From Butyriboletus loyo (Eukaryota > Basidiomycota > Agaricomycetes > Boletales > Boletaceae): a DNA stretch of 14,533 bases. The position numbers were made by a program, and so were the translations under genes. The notes under the pieces were generated by a model. It was given only the letters and a program-made list of their open reading frames with translations. It did not search any database and was not told the DNA's origin. The stretch lies in contig JBBPSI010000405.1 of NCBI GenBank assembly GCA_038093515.1, positions 1 to 14,533 of the forward strand, in the 5' to 3' direction. Below are positions 1 through 7,759 of the stretch, one piece after another (the first letter of the stretch is position 1; each line of letters starts with the position of its first letter).

Positions 1-1
1 G

Positions 2-1477
2 TGGGAACACAAACTATTCCTCAAATTGGAAAAGTGTTTGTTTGATGCCGAGGAAGTGGAGTACCTGGGGATGATGGTTCGGGAAGGACAGGTCAAGATG
101 GACCCCACCAAGTTGAAAGCAATTCATGAGTGGAACCCCCCCACCTCAGTAAAGGTGGTCAGATCCTTCATCAGATTCTGCAATTTCTACTGCAGGTTCA
201 TACAGGACTTCTCCCACATCGCAAAACTCCTCCACAACCTAACCAAGAAGAACACCCCATGGGCCTGGACCCCCACCTGTGAACAAGCATTCCAAGCAAT
301 CAAGCAGTCATTCTTATGGCAACCTGTCCTCTCCATGCCGGACGTCACGAAGCCATTTGCTGTCATGACGGATGCTTCCCTTACCGCCACTGGAGCAGTA
401 CTCATGCAGAAGGATGTCAATGGTGACTTACATCCTTGTGCCTATCTGTCGAAAATGCTCTCTCCTGCTGAGCGCAACTATGACATCTATGATCGAGAGT
501 TGCTTGCAGTCATTCACACATTAGAAGAGTGGCAACATTACCTTCGTGGTACAGGACACCAAGTAGAGATTCTCACTGACCACAAGAATCTCACTTACTT
601 CCACCAACCGAACAAGTTATCCCGCCAGCAGGCGCGCTGGCTAATGTTCCTGCAGGATTTTGACCTGCACTTCCACCACATCCCTGGCACTCAGATGGGC
701 CCTGTGGACGCCCTATCCTGGTGTGACAATGTTGACACCTCTGCTGACAATCAGGAAGTTACCCTTCTTCCCGAAAACCTGTTCGCCAGAAAGATCGACC
801 TGGCCCTCGCCGAGAAGATTGCTGCCTCCTCCCCTGCTGATCCTATGATCAAGCGATGCATGCAGGCTCTCTACGAAGACTCCCCCCTCTTCCCTAAGAT
901 GAATATGGGCGATTGGGACTTCAATGGCAGGGAGTTGTACTTCCACAAAAAGTGATACATTCCCGAAGCGGCTCGCGTTGACCTCATCTGCTCTCTGCAC
1001 AAGAGTCCCGCTGGTGGTCATGGTGGGATCTTCCACACCCAGAACCTGGTGCAAAGGGATTATTGGTGGCCAGGCATGGCTAATCTTGTCCGGTGTTTTG
1101 TCTCCGGTTGTGCTGTTTGCCAGGCACATAAGGTTAACACCCATCCCACCATCCCCCCTCTCACTCCTTTGGCCAGCGTGGCCTCTCGTCCTTTCGAACA
1201 GGTCTCTGTCGACCTCATCACTGGTCTCCCTCCCTCTTTGGGATATGATTCAGTCATGGTCATGGTAGACCATGGGCTTACGAAGGGGGTAATTTATTCC
1301 CCTTGCAACAAGGACATTGATGTGGCAGGAGTTGCCAAGTTGTTTTTCAAAACAGTCTTCCTTCAATTTGGCCTTCACTCCTGCTGCATCTCAGATCGAG
1401 GCCCTCAGTTCGCATCTGCCTTCGCCAGAGAACTTGCGAGACTCCTCAATTACGACCTCACCCTCTCCTCTGCATAC
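2..1477 (+). pseudogene. pol: gypsy pol part 1: RT end, RNase H, integrase N-terminal half
   Basis: The reading frame enters from the left edge. It begins with the RT C-terminal end (EYLGMMV near 60) and continues into RNase H, whose acidic residues are D at 371 (MTDASLTATG), E at 497 (YDRELLAV) and D at 578 (LTDHKNL). The linker ends in DALSWCD, where the minus-strand relative has DALSR. The integrase zinc finger follows (LHKSPAGGHGG, then CAVC), then the first two catalytic Asp residues at 1211 (VDLITGL) and 1394 (SDRGPQFA). A TGA at 953-955 sits where the relative reads Arg (YKGRLYVP), consistent with CGA to TGA. The frame stops making sense at SSAY because an LTR inserted at 1478. Replacements such as R to C and R to W also fit CpG decay. 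Non-functional. Confidence 0.93.
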
Positions 1478-1687
1478 TGTTACGGTAGTGGTCTACTTTT
1501 TCTCTCCATTACCGTTGGGACTACTACATTCACCTAGCCTTTTGCTAGTTCCGCTTGAACGGTAACAACCGTTCCTACTTAGTCATCACTTCCCGCGCAC
1601 GGACGCACTTTCCTTCATACTCCAGAACGTTCTAGAGTATCTCTTCCTCATTTGTACTTTCGCTCTAGCGACCCGATTAGGGAGCAT

Positions 1688-1717
1688 GGTCTGTGCGCAG
1701 ACCTCAGTAGTATAAAG
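1688..1717 (+). promoter_or_regulatory. LTR core promoter: hairpin plus TATA box (solo LTR 1478)
   Basis: GGTCTG-TGCG-CAGACC (1688-1703) is an inverted repeat placed just upstream of TATAAAG (1711-1717). GGTCTGTGC ends exactly 14 nt before the TATA box, the spacing seen in almost every LTR of both families here. Promoter activity is inferred. Confidence 0.6.
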
Positions 1718-1790
1718 CCTCTGTCTTTACGCCTTGTACAGTATCTAGTTCTACGCAGCAATCTGCTAGCAATTAGTTCACTGCCAGACT

Positions 1791-1808
1791 CTTAGTGTGC
1801 GCACTAAG
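1791..1808 (+). other. R/U5 inverted repeat (hairpin) in family A LTR
   Basis: CTTAGTG-TGCG-CACTAAG lies about 80 nt downstream of the TATA box, so it would be in the transcript. Outer arms AGACT/AGTCT may lengthen the stem. The same element is at 6778-6795, where it is a perfect 18-bp palindrome, and at 14192-14209. Confidence 0.55.
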
Positions 1809-1908
1809 ACATAGTCTGAGATCCCTCCAGAATCGTCTCTCGAGTCTCGAGGCCACTCCAGAGTGCCTCCTCGCTGTTCTAGTTGTTAGCGCCCAGCATA
1901 ACACATAC

Positions 1909-2262
1909 CACCCCCAGACTAATGGAGAAATGGAGCACGTCAACCAGGAGCTAGAAACCTATCTAAGGATTTTCTGTGACGGTCACCCAGAACGATGGGC
2001 CGAACTACTCCCCATGGCCAAGTTTTCCCACAACTTGATGACCCATTCCTTGACCAATGTGACCCCTTTCTCCCTGATGGTCGGCTATGAACCAAGGTCT
2101 TATCCTCCAATTGGAAAGATATTCCTCCCCGCCCTTGAGTCCAGACTCTTAAAACTCACGGGAGCCTGAACAGAAGCCTTGGAAGCCCATGAAAAGGCAC
2201 AATGGTTGATGAAAGACTGGATCTCCTCCAAGTTCTGCCCGTGGAAAGCAGGAGATAAGGTT
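1909..2262 (+). pseudogene. pol: gypsy pol part 2: integrase catalytic Glu and C-terminal core
   Basis: The frame resumes at HPQTNGEMEHVNQELE, directly after the solo LTR. The third catalytic residue, Glu at 1933-1935, is 35 residues after the second Asp once the LTR is removed, the usual DX35E spacing. The segment continues through the conserved ETYLRIFCDG and PFSLMVGYEPR blocks. A TGA at 2167-2169 interrupts it where CGA (Arg) would fit. It ends at the codons for AGDKV, where the next LTR inserted. The minus-strand relative has the same sequence order (GETERVNQELE through [11 protein letters not shown]). Non-functional. Confidence 0.92.
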
Positions 2263-3084
2263 TGTTACGCTGGTAGCGCACAATAGCTAGCAAGCGAGCA
2301 CTTATAGGGGCTCGAGCCTAATGAGGAAACTAGCCGACTCGCGTAGACGACGCTATCGGGTGTCTTGCAAAGCAAGTGTCAGCGAGATCTTGAGTGGTGG
2401 CAACCAGACGAGATCGAGCAGACTCTTATCGGCTTTATCGGCAAGAGAAGGGTATATTGCTAGATTACTATGCACTTGGTAGATGCGTAGAATTAGCTAA
2501 AGAGTCTGTACTTCTCTAAGTACTCGTATATATACTACTGGGTATCGTGCACAGACCGAGCTGTGCGTGGCAGCGAAGGGCAAAGGGCTATGAGTCTGTC
2601 CGAGTCATAGCGGCAAATGGAGAAGCGGCAAAGTGCCGGTAACAAGGGAGTGAAGCTCCGAGTAAGAAGGCGACATCGTCAATGAATAGGAAGAGCGGAA
2701 GGTGAAGTGATGATGTCCTCGAGGTGAGCCCCTCAGGGCAAAGGGTGCGCGAACGGCGGAGCCCTTGGATACGGGTCTCGACGTGAAGGTACTGACACGT
2801 CGTAATCTAGTCACGTGCTAGTCATGTGATGAACCAAATGTTATTGGATAAAGAAATAGAGGACGTGACAGCTCAGCTGTGGGTCCGGCCCGACGGGACG
2901 ACGAGATAGGGGCTATCTCAGTGTAGCGACACTGAGACTTGTGGAACGACCGGGGAAGTGGATAACATCCACTAGGTGACTAAGGAGCGGGTGATGGGCG
3001 GTGTCGCAAGACGGCGGGGGCGGCGGGGACGCGTGAGCGTGGGAAAACGAGTGGCGGGGTACACTTAGGGGTAAAACTGTAACA
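2263..3084 (-). repeat. Solo LTR, family B (822 bp), reverse orientation
   Basis: On the minus strand it runs from TGTTACAGTTTTACCCC to CAGCGTAACA. It is flanked by a perfect AGGTT duplication at 2258-2262 and 3085-3089, and splits the integrase between AGDKV and WLEGRN; removal restores the frame. It matches the LTR at 9919-10738 over its whole length, including the U5 end, and differs from the two + strand copies there. One of the two CACGTG boxes is intact (2812-2817) and the other has decayed to CATGTG (2823-2828). The inverted repeat CTCAGTGT-AGCG-ACACTGAG is at 2917-2936. Short open frames inside it are not genes. Confidence 0.95.
2527..2557 (-). promoter_or_regulatory. LTR core promoter, TATATATA (solo LTR 2263)
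   Basis: On the minus strand, GGTCTGTGC (2549-2557) is followed after exactly 14 nt by TATATATA (2527-2534). GCACAG/CTGTGC arms around GGTCTGTGC can form a hairpin. Activity is inferred. Confidence 0.55.
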
Positions 3085-3089
3085 AGGTT

Positions 3090-3518
3090 TGGCTCGAAGG
3101 GCGTAATCTTCGACTCAGGTACCCGTCGAAGAAGCTCACCCCAAGATGGGAAGGACCATTTGAGATAGCACATGTTATCTCCCCTGTGGTGTACAGACTC
3201 TGACTACCGCCAACCTGGAAGATCCATGACATCTTCCATGCATCCCTCCTAACTCCTTATTGCGAAACAGCGGAGCATGGCCCGAACTTTACTAATCCCA
3301 CTCCAGAAGAGATAGACGGAGATGAAGAGTATGAGATCAATAAGACCTTATCACATTGTGGATCCAAGGGACGCTGCCAATTCCTGGTGTCCTGGAAAGG
3401 CTACTCCGCAGTGGAGAACACTTGGGAACCAAATGGGAACCTGGTCCATGCACAGACCTTGCTTAAGGCTTATAAACTGCACCACCCCAAGGATTTTCCC
3501 TCCCCATCTTCTCAGTAA
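3090..3518 (+). pseudogene. pol: gypsy pol part 3: integrase C-terminal domain and chromodomain
   Basis: The frame resumes as [11 protein letters not shown], continues through KIHDIFHASLL, and reaches a chromodomain (DEEYEINK, then FLVSWKGYSAVENTWEP) before a natural TAA stop at 3516-3518. Chromodomains at the integrase C-terminus define chromoviruses and direct integration to methylated-histone chromatin in the elements where this was tested. A premature TGA at 3201-3203 replaces the Arg of RLRLPPTWK in the minus-strand relative. Apart from that stop and the upstream LTR, the frame is intact. The next ORF starts seven nucleotides after the pol stop. Confidence 0.92.
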
Positions 3519-3525
3519 AACAAAG

Positions 3526-4517
3526 ATGGCTATTCCCCCTGCAGAAAACAACGCTCCGCTCCCACCTCAGCCTCCTGTCTGCTCGTCCCATCTCCCAGTC
3601 ACCTCCCGCTGCGTCCTCTACGCCGCTGTCCTAGAAAACCCCGTCGCCACCTACACCCTTGAGCAGCATATGGACTTCACCGGAGACTACGTCCTCTGCA
3701 CCCTCACCTCCTTGTACCGTTCCTACACCCTCGCCCACACTGTCCATACCCGTCTCTGTCCAGAGACAACCAACCTCCCATCTATGCCACAGCCCTCAAG
3801 TCCTCCTTGATGGAGGCTCAAGGTTACACTCTGGACATCCTCCACGCCGAGGGATTTGGATTCATTGTGGACCAGCTCCTCCCAGGTATACTGGCCCCAG
3901 TGCTTCGCCCCATTCTGATGGCTCTTGCTCCTAGGGAGCGAGAGTTCTACCTCCACTCCGCCAACCATATTGGCTATCTCTGCCCCTTCACTCACGGCCC
4001 CAATCCAGTCCCTTGTCCTGTCGTGGCAGGATCTCCTCCGCCTGTACCTGTCCCTGTGCCATCTGCCCAGGAGTCTCCTGCAACCACATTGGTAGCAGAC
4101 TTGTCCTGCAAGACCACCGGGAAATCCCTCGAGTCCTTTTGGACTGATGTCGACGAGCCCCAGGTTGCTCGTCAACACTCCCCCCTACTGCCTCACACAG
4201 TGCATCACCAACCTCGCCAGGCACTTCTCCAGGCTGGATCTATCCCAGGATCAGTCACCCTCACCACCACAGGATGAAGAATCGCTAACAGGGCCATATG
4301 CTCTGTCACCCCCCAACCACCTACTTGACATGGAACCCCCACCATTCAGCTCATCCCTAGAGTCTTGTCCCCCCTTGCCGCAGCTGGTAGTTCTAACAAC
4401 TCCTCGTATGGACCCCCATCTCCCTATCTCACCAACTGGGGCACTTGTGATTCCCCTATCGTCCTGGACGACAGATCCCCTGATGCCAGCCCATACCCTG
4501 CTCGACCTCGCCTTGTC
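3526..4517 (+). pseudogene. Extra ORF downstream of pol (ORF3), N-terminal part, function unknown
   Basis: An ORF starts with ATG at 3526 in a strong start context (A at -3, G at +4), seven nucleotides after the pol stop and in another frame. I do not recognise its N-terminal part. It has a protein-like stretch (YAAVLENPVATYTLEQ, then GDYVLCTLTSLYRSYTLA), a segment with KSSLMEAQGYTLDILHAEGF, and a long Pro/Ser-rich middle. Coding character switches frame three times, near 3775, at C-runs 4180-4185 and 4369-4374, so this copy is broken or carries homopolymer errors. It is then cut at 4517 by an LTR and resumes at 6166 with zinc knuckles; the whole would be about 410 residues. The minus-strand family B element lacks it. 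Position between pol and 3' LTR resembles that of env-like genes, but no signal peptide or membrane segment is evident. Confidence 0.6.
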
Positions 4518-5045
4518 TGTTACAGTTTTACCCCTAAGCATACCCTGCCACTCATTTTCCCACGCTCACGCGTCCCCGCCGCCCACACCATCCCACAATG
4601 CTGCCCATCACCCCCTCCTTTAGTTGCCTAGTGGACATTATCCACTTCTCCGGTCGTCCTGCGAGTCTCAGTGACACTACACTGAGATAGCCCCTGTCTC
4701 GTCACCCTGTTGGGCCAGACCCTTCAGCTGAGCTGTCGCGTCCCTTCTTATTTGACCAATGACATTGCTTTCATCACGTGACTAGCACGCGACCAGATTA
4801 CGACACGTCAGTACCTTTGCGTCGAGACCTGTATCCAAGGGCTCCGCTGTTCATGTCCCCTTTGCCCTGCGGGCCGTACCTCATGGACATCGTCACTTCG
4901 CCTTCAGCTCTTCCTATTCACTGACGATGTCACCATCTTGCCCGGAGCATAGCTCCCTCGTTACCGGCACTTTGCCGCTTCCCCACTTCACCGTTATGAC
5001 TCGCGTCGACTCATAACCCTTTGCCTTCGCTGCCATGCACAGCTC

Positions 5046-5076
5046 GGTCTGTGCATGATACTCTCTAGTATATATA
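5046..5076 (+). promoter_or_regulatory. LTR core promoter, TATATATA (outer LTR 4518)
   Basis: GGTCTGTGC (5046-5054), 14 nt, then TATATATA (5069-5076). The inner LTR inserted only 8 nt after this TATA box, probably near the start of transcription, which would have separated promoter from R/U5. Confidence 0.55.
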
Positions 5077-5340
5077 CTTGTACTTGTTACAGTTTTACCC
5101 CTAAGCGTACCCCGCCACTCGTTTTCCCACGCTTACGCGTCCCCGCCGCCCCCGCCGCCTTGCGATGCCGCCCATCGCCCGCTCCTTAGTCGCCTAGTGG
5201 ACGTTATCCACTTCCCCGGTTGCCCCTGCGAGTCTCTGTGCCGTTTCACCGAGATAGCCCCTGTCTTCTCGCCCCGTCGGGCCGGACCTTCAGCTGAGCT
5301 GTCGCGTCCCTCTTGTTTTGACCAATGACATTTCTTACAT

Positions 5341-5357
5341 CACGTGACTAGCACGTG
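5341..5357 (+). promoter_or_regulatory. Twin CACGTG boxes in family B U3
   Basis: Two CACGTG palindromes (5341-5346 and 5352-5357) lie 5 bp apart, about 15 bp after a CCAAT box (5322-5326). The same trio occurs in the minus-strand copy (10465-10470, 10476-10481, CCAAT complement at 10496-10500). CACGTG is a classical bHLH binding site in fungi; binding here is inferred. Confidence 0.45.
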
Positions 5358-5602
5358 ATTAGATTACGACGCGTCAGTACCTTCACGTCGAGACCCGTAT
5401 CCAAGGGCTCCGCCGTTCGCGCACCCTTCGCCCTGTGGGGCTCGCCTCATGGACATCGTCGCTTCGACTTCAGCTCTTCCTATTCGCTGACGATGTCGCC
5501 ATCTTACTCGGAGCATAGCTCCCTCGTTACCGGCACTTTGCCGCTTCTTTCTTTCGCCGCTATGACTCGGACGGACTCATAGCCCTTTGCCCTCGCTGCC
5601 AT

Positions 5603-5643
5603 GCACAGCTCGGTCTGTGCACGATACCTCGCAGTATATATAT
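5603..5643 (+). promoter_or_regulatory. LTR core promoter: hairpin plus TATATATAT (inner LTR 5085)
   Basis: GCACAG-CTCGGT-CTGTGC (5603-5620) forms an inverted repeat containing GGTCTGTGC (5612-5620). After 14 nt comes TATATATAT (5635-5643). Best preserved family B promoter on the + strand. Confidence 0.58.
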
Positions 5644-6165
5644 TCGTACTTAGAGTAGTACGACTTCTTTAGCTAATTCTACGCATTCATAAAGTGCCTA
5701 GCAATCTAGCTTATACCCCATTCTGCCGATAGAGCCGATAAGCTCAAGCTCGATCTCGTCTGGTCTCCGCCATACGACATCTCGCCGACACTTGCTCTGC
5801 AGAAGCCCGATAGCGTCGTCTACGCGAGTCGGCCATCTTCCCGATTAGGCTCGAGCCCCTATTCAAGTGCTCGCTGCTAGTTGTTTCGCACTCCAGCGTA
5901 ACAGTACTTAGACCAGTACGACCTCTTTAGCTAATTCTACGCATCTACCAAGTGCATAGCAATCTAGCTTATACCCCATCTGCCGATAGAGCTGATAAGC
6001 TTCAGCTCGATCTCGTCTGGTCGCCACCTTATGACATCTCGCCAACACTTGCTCTGCAGAAGCCCGATAGCGTCGTCTACGCGAGTCGGCCATCTTCCCG
6101 ATTAGGCTCGAGCCCCTATTCAAGCGCTCGCTGCTAGTTGTTTCGCACTCCAGCATAACATTGTC

Positions 6166-6414
6166 TGCCCGCAACTTTGCTTCGAGTGTGGCACAATCAG
6201 CCACTTTTGTCGGGACTGCCCCAACTACACCTGCCCTTTCTGTCACCAGATTGCCCCCAGTCATATACAGGAGTTTTGCCCAGAGTGTGTCTGTGGCCTA
6301 TGCAGTGCCATTGGCCATATCATCGCCAACTGCACCTTCTGGGAGGATGTCTGGGGAGATGTCAGTGCCGATGACGCTTACAACAACAACTTCAACGAGG
6401 GCACATCTCAGTGA
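6166..6414 (+). pseudogene. ORF3 C-terminal part with CCHC zinc knuckles
   Basis: This continues the ORF begun at 3526, in frame with its last segment once the 4518-6160 LTR and one duplication are removed. It contains CFECGTISHFCRDC (CX2CX4HX4C), a variant CPFCHQIAPSHIQEFC (CX2CX6HX4C) and CGLCSAIGHIIANC (CX2CX4HX4C), followed by an acidic, Asn-rich tail and a TGA stop at 6412-6414. CCHC knuckles bind single-stranded nucleic acid and are normally the C-terminal end of Gag nucleocapsid; finding them in an ORF after pol, 51 nt before the 3' LTR, is unusual. The three-knuckle arrangement is directly visible; an RNA-binding role is inference. Confidence 0.75.
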
Positions 6415-6452
6415 GGGGAGTTTTCAAGTAGTGGAGTCAGAGTCTCCACCAT

Positions 6453-6465
6453 GGGAAGGGGGTAA
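6453..6465 (+). other. Polypurine tract of family A element
   Basis: GGGAAGGGGG followed by TAA lies immediately before the LTR at 6466. This is the expected site for plus-strand cDNA priming, and it identifies 6466-6891 as a 3' LTR. A near-identical tract is at the right edge on the minus strand. Confidence 0.85.
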
Positions 6466-6673
6466 TGTACGGTAGTGGTCTACTTTTTCTCTCCATTGCC
6501 GTTTGGACTACTAGTTTATCCTAGCATCTCACTAGTTCCCTTTGAACAGTACAAACTGTTCTAGCTTAGTCACCATTTCCCGTGCATGGACGCCATTTCC
6601 TCCATACTCCAGAAGTCTCTAGAGTATTCTGTCCCCTTTCGTCTTTACAACTCACATGACCCGATTGGGCCAT

Positions 6674-6704
6674 GGTCTGTGTGCAGACCCTTGTAGTATA
6701 TAAA
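6674..6704 (+). promoter_or_regulatory. LTR core promoter, TATATAAA (3' LTR 6466)
   Basis: GGTCTG-TGTG-CAGACC inverted repeat (6674-6689), then TATATAAA at 6697-6704. The 14-nt spacing is kept although the last base of GGTCTGTGC has changed to T. Confidence 0.55.
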
Positions 6705-6777
6705 CCCTACCTCTGTACAGTAGCACCCCATCTAGTTCTACACAGTCATCTGCTAGCAATTAGTTCTCTTCCAGACT

Positions 6778-6795
6778 CTTAGTGTGCACACTAAG
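6778..6795 (+). other. Perfect 18-bp palindrome in family A R/U5
   Basis: CTTAGTGTGCACACTAAG reads the same on both strands. In the younger copies the centre is TGCG or GCGC, so the perfect symmetry here probably arose by CpG decay of an older hairpin. Confidence 0.6.
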
Positions 6796-6891
6796 ACATA
6801 GTCTGAGACCCACCCAAGAATCGTCTCAAGAGTCCTGCAGCTACTCCAGAGTGCTGCCTCAGAGTTCTCGTTGTTAGCGCCAAGTGTAACA

Positions 6892-7330
6892 AGAGAGCTG
6901 TTTAGCAGTCTCGGTCATGTCCATATATTCTGCTTCAGTTGAAGAGTGAGCAATCTTGCATTGTTGTCTGGATAATCATGATACTATGTCAGATGCTAGA
7001 AATATACAATAACCAGTCATTGAACGACGGGTCTCAATATTGCCTGCCCAATCAGTGTTTCTGTAAGCAATAAAGCCAGAATTGGCTCTTGGACCAGTCT
7101 GGCTGTGTCCAGAATACATTATGCAAAGGTCTGGTGTGCTGACCAGATAGCAGACTATATAGAGCACTCTTTGCAAATGCTCTTCTGATGGATTGGAAGA
7201 AAACTGTGACATCTTGATGACAGCATGAGCGATATTGGGTCTAGATCCAAGCATGATGAATAGAAGGGATCCAATGACAGATTGATATTGTGAACACAAA
7301 GATGGCGATGCTTTGGTGGTTGATGGTAAA
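6892..7330 (-). pseudogene. pol: copia pol: RT C-terminus and RNase H
   Basis: The minus strand reads YQSVIGSLLFIMLGSRP, then NTDWAGNIETRRSMTGYC and the RNase H block SSTEAEYMDMTETAKQL, after which the sequence is cut by the family A LTR. These are hallmark copia RT/RNase H blocks. A TGA at 6976-6978 replaces the expected Trp of the IVSW block; here the change is TGG to TGA, the opposite-strand equivalent of C to T. The last part of RNase H and the 3' LTR must lie left of the window, on the far side of the family A element. Broken remnant. Confidence 0.92.
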
Positions 7331-7759
7331 TGTTATGATAGTGGTATACTTTTTCCAGCCTCTACCACTTGGACTACTTCATTCGCCTAGCCTTTTGCTA
7401 GTGCCTTTTGAACAGTACGAGCCATTCTAGCTTAGTCATCATTTCTTGCACACGGACACTGTTTCTCTCATACTCCAGAAGCTTCTAGAGTATTCCTTCC
7501 TCATTTGTACTTTCGCTCTCGCGACCCGATTGGGAGCATGGTCTGTGCACAGACCCCCAGTAGTATAAAGACCCGGTCTTTACTTGCATGTACTCTATCT
7601 AGTTCTACGCAGCTATCTGCTAGCAATTAGTTTCCACTCCAGACTCTTAGTGTGCGCACTAAAGCATAGTCTGAGACCCACCTCAGAATCATCTCCCGAG
7701 TCCTGCGGCTACTCTTGAGTGCCGCCTCAGAGTTCTAGTTGTTAGTGCCAAGTGTAACA
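7331..7759 (+). repeat. Solo LTR, family A (429 bp)
   Basis: Starts TGTTATGATAGTGG (TGTTACGGTAGTGG with its CpG decayed on both strands) and ends GTGTAACA. Perfect GTAAA duplication at 7326-7330 and 7760-7764. It splits copia RT after SGYNP; removing it restores the frame into PSTTKASPSL. Several CpG losses suggest an older copy. The TATA box is at 7564. Confidence 0.95.
7540..7570 (+). promoter_or_regulatory. LTR core promoter, TATAAAG (solo LTR 7331)
   Basis: GGTCTGTGC (7540-7548), then TATAAAG (7564-7570). Spacing is 15 nt, the single exception to 14; the extra base is probably in the C-run at 7554-7558. Confidence 0.5.

Larger units (their letters stand above)
1478..1903 (+). repeat. Solo LTR, family A (426 bp)
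   Basis: The LTR starts TGTTACGG and ends CATAACA, giving TGTTA/TAACA termini. It is flanked by a perfect 5-bp duplication, CATAC at 1473-1477 and 1904-1908. It splits the integrase between the codons for SSAY and HPQT, and deleting LTR plus one duplication restores the frame. There is no internal element sequence, so it is a solo LTR left by LTR-LTR recombination. It is CpG-rich (for example GTGCGC) compared with the 6466 and 7331 copies, which suggests it is younger. A TATAAAG box is at 1711. Confidence 0.95.
5085..5903 (+). repeat. Solo LTR, family B, nested inside another family B LTR
   Basis: Starts TGTTACAG, ends CCAGCGTAACA, 819 bp. Perfect GTACT duplication at 5080-5084 and 5904-5908. 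Same orientation and sub-type as the LTR it interrupts. U3 holds CCAAT (5322-5326) and two CACGTG boxes (5341-5346, 5352-5357). Downstream of TATA it carries TTCTACGCA (5677-5685) and a TAGCAAT-like block, shared with family A LTRs. It is a third-level insertion: LTR in LTR in the family A element, itself in copia. Confidence 0.95.
4518..6160 (+). repeat. Solo LTR, family B, split by a second LTR
   Basis: The outer LTR runs 4518-5084 and 5909-6160 (819 bp in total), starting TGTTACAG and ending CAGCATAACA. TTGTC at 4513-4517 and 6161-6165 is its perfect target duplication. It sits inside ORF3; removing it joins the ARPRLV codons in frame to the zinc-knuckle codons. A second family B LTR lies within it, just downstream of its TATA box. 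U3 features include CCAAT near 4756, CACGTG at 4775-4780 and a decayed second box (CACGCG). Confidence 0.94.
1..6891 (+). mobile_element. Ty3/gypsy chromovirus, family A, 5' end outside window
   Basis: This is the 3' portion of a gypsy-type LTR retrotransposon. In order it carries the end of reverse transcriptase, RNase H, integrase with DDE residues, a chromodomain, an extra zinc-knuckle ORF, a polypurine tract and the 3' LTR. Its right end joins directly onto a minus-strand copia coding sequence, so it inserted into that element; AGAGA at 6892-6896 should be one copy of its target duplication, with the partner outside the window. Four LTRs lie inside it. With those removed, pol is a single frame closed only by three TGA codons (953, 2167, 3201). 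The element cannot make an intact polyprotein. Family assignment is secure; gag, protease and 5' LTR are not visible. Confidence 0.92.
6466..6891 (+). repeat. 3' LTR of the + strand family A element (426 bp)
   Basis: Begins TGTACGG (one T lost from TGTTACGG) after the polypurine tract and ends GTGTAACA. To its right the copia RNase H coding sequence starts abruptly. CpGs are reduced compared with the 1478 and 14098 copies (TTCTACACA for TTCTACGCA, GTGCAC for GTGCGC), in line with its being older than the LTR that interrupts its own body. Confidence 0.93.

Noticed and set aside
2605..2814. Open frame of about 70 codons present in several family B LTRs (also near 5355-5582 and 10258-10467), which could look like a conserved small protein.
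   Set aside because: It lies in U3 upstream of the TATA box, starts with GTG or other non-ATG context in at least one copy, and is shared only because the LTRs are copies of each other.
953..3203. A genetic code in which TGA is a sense codon, since all internal stops are TGA.
   Set aside because: Trp is encoded by TGG throughout and the stops align to Arg positions; CpG decay explains the pattern, and the stops occur only in dead repeats.
3723..4224. Minus-strand open frames of 78-151 codons opposite ORF3.
   Set aside because: They are antisense shadows of the Pro/Ser-rich ORF3 coding sequence with no recognisable motif.
3526..4517. ORF3 as an env-like gene because of its position before the 3' LTR.
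   Set aside because: No signal peptide, membrane segment or fusion-like feature is visible, and its C-terminus is a zinc-knuckle nucleic-acid-binding type.
4518..6160. A DNA transposon or MITE, suggested by inverted termini TGTTA/TAACA and short target duplications.
   Set aside because: The same sequence flanks a polypurine tract and pol at 9919-10738, which identifies it as an LTR.
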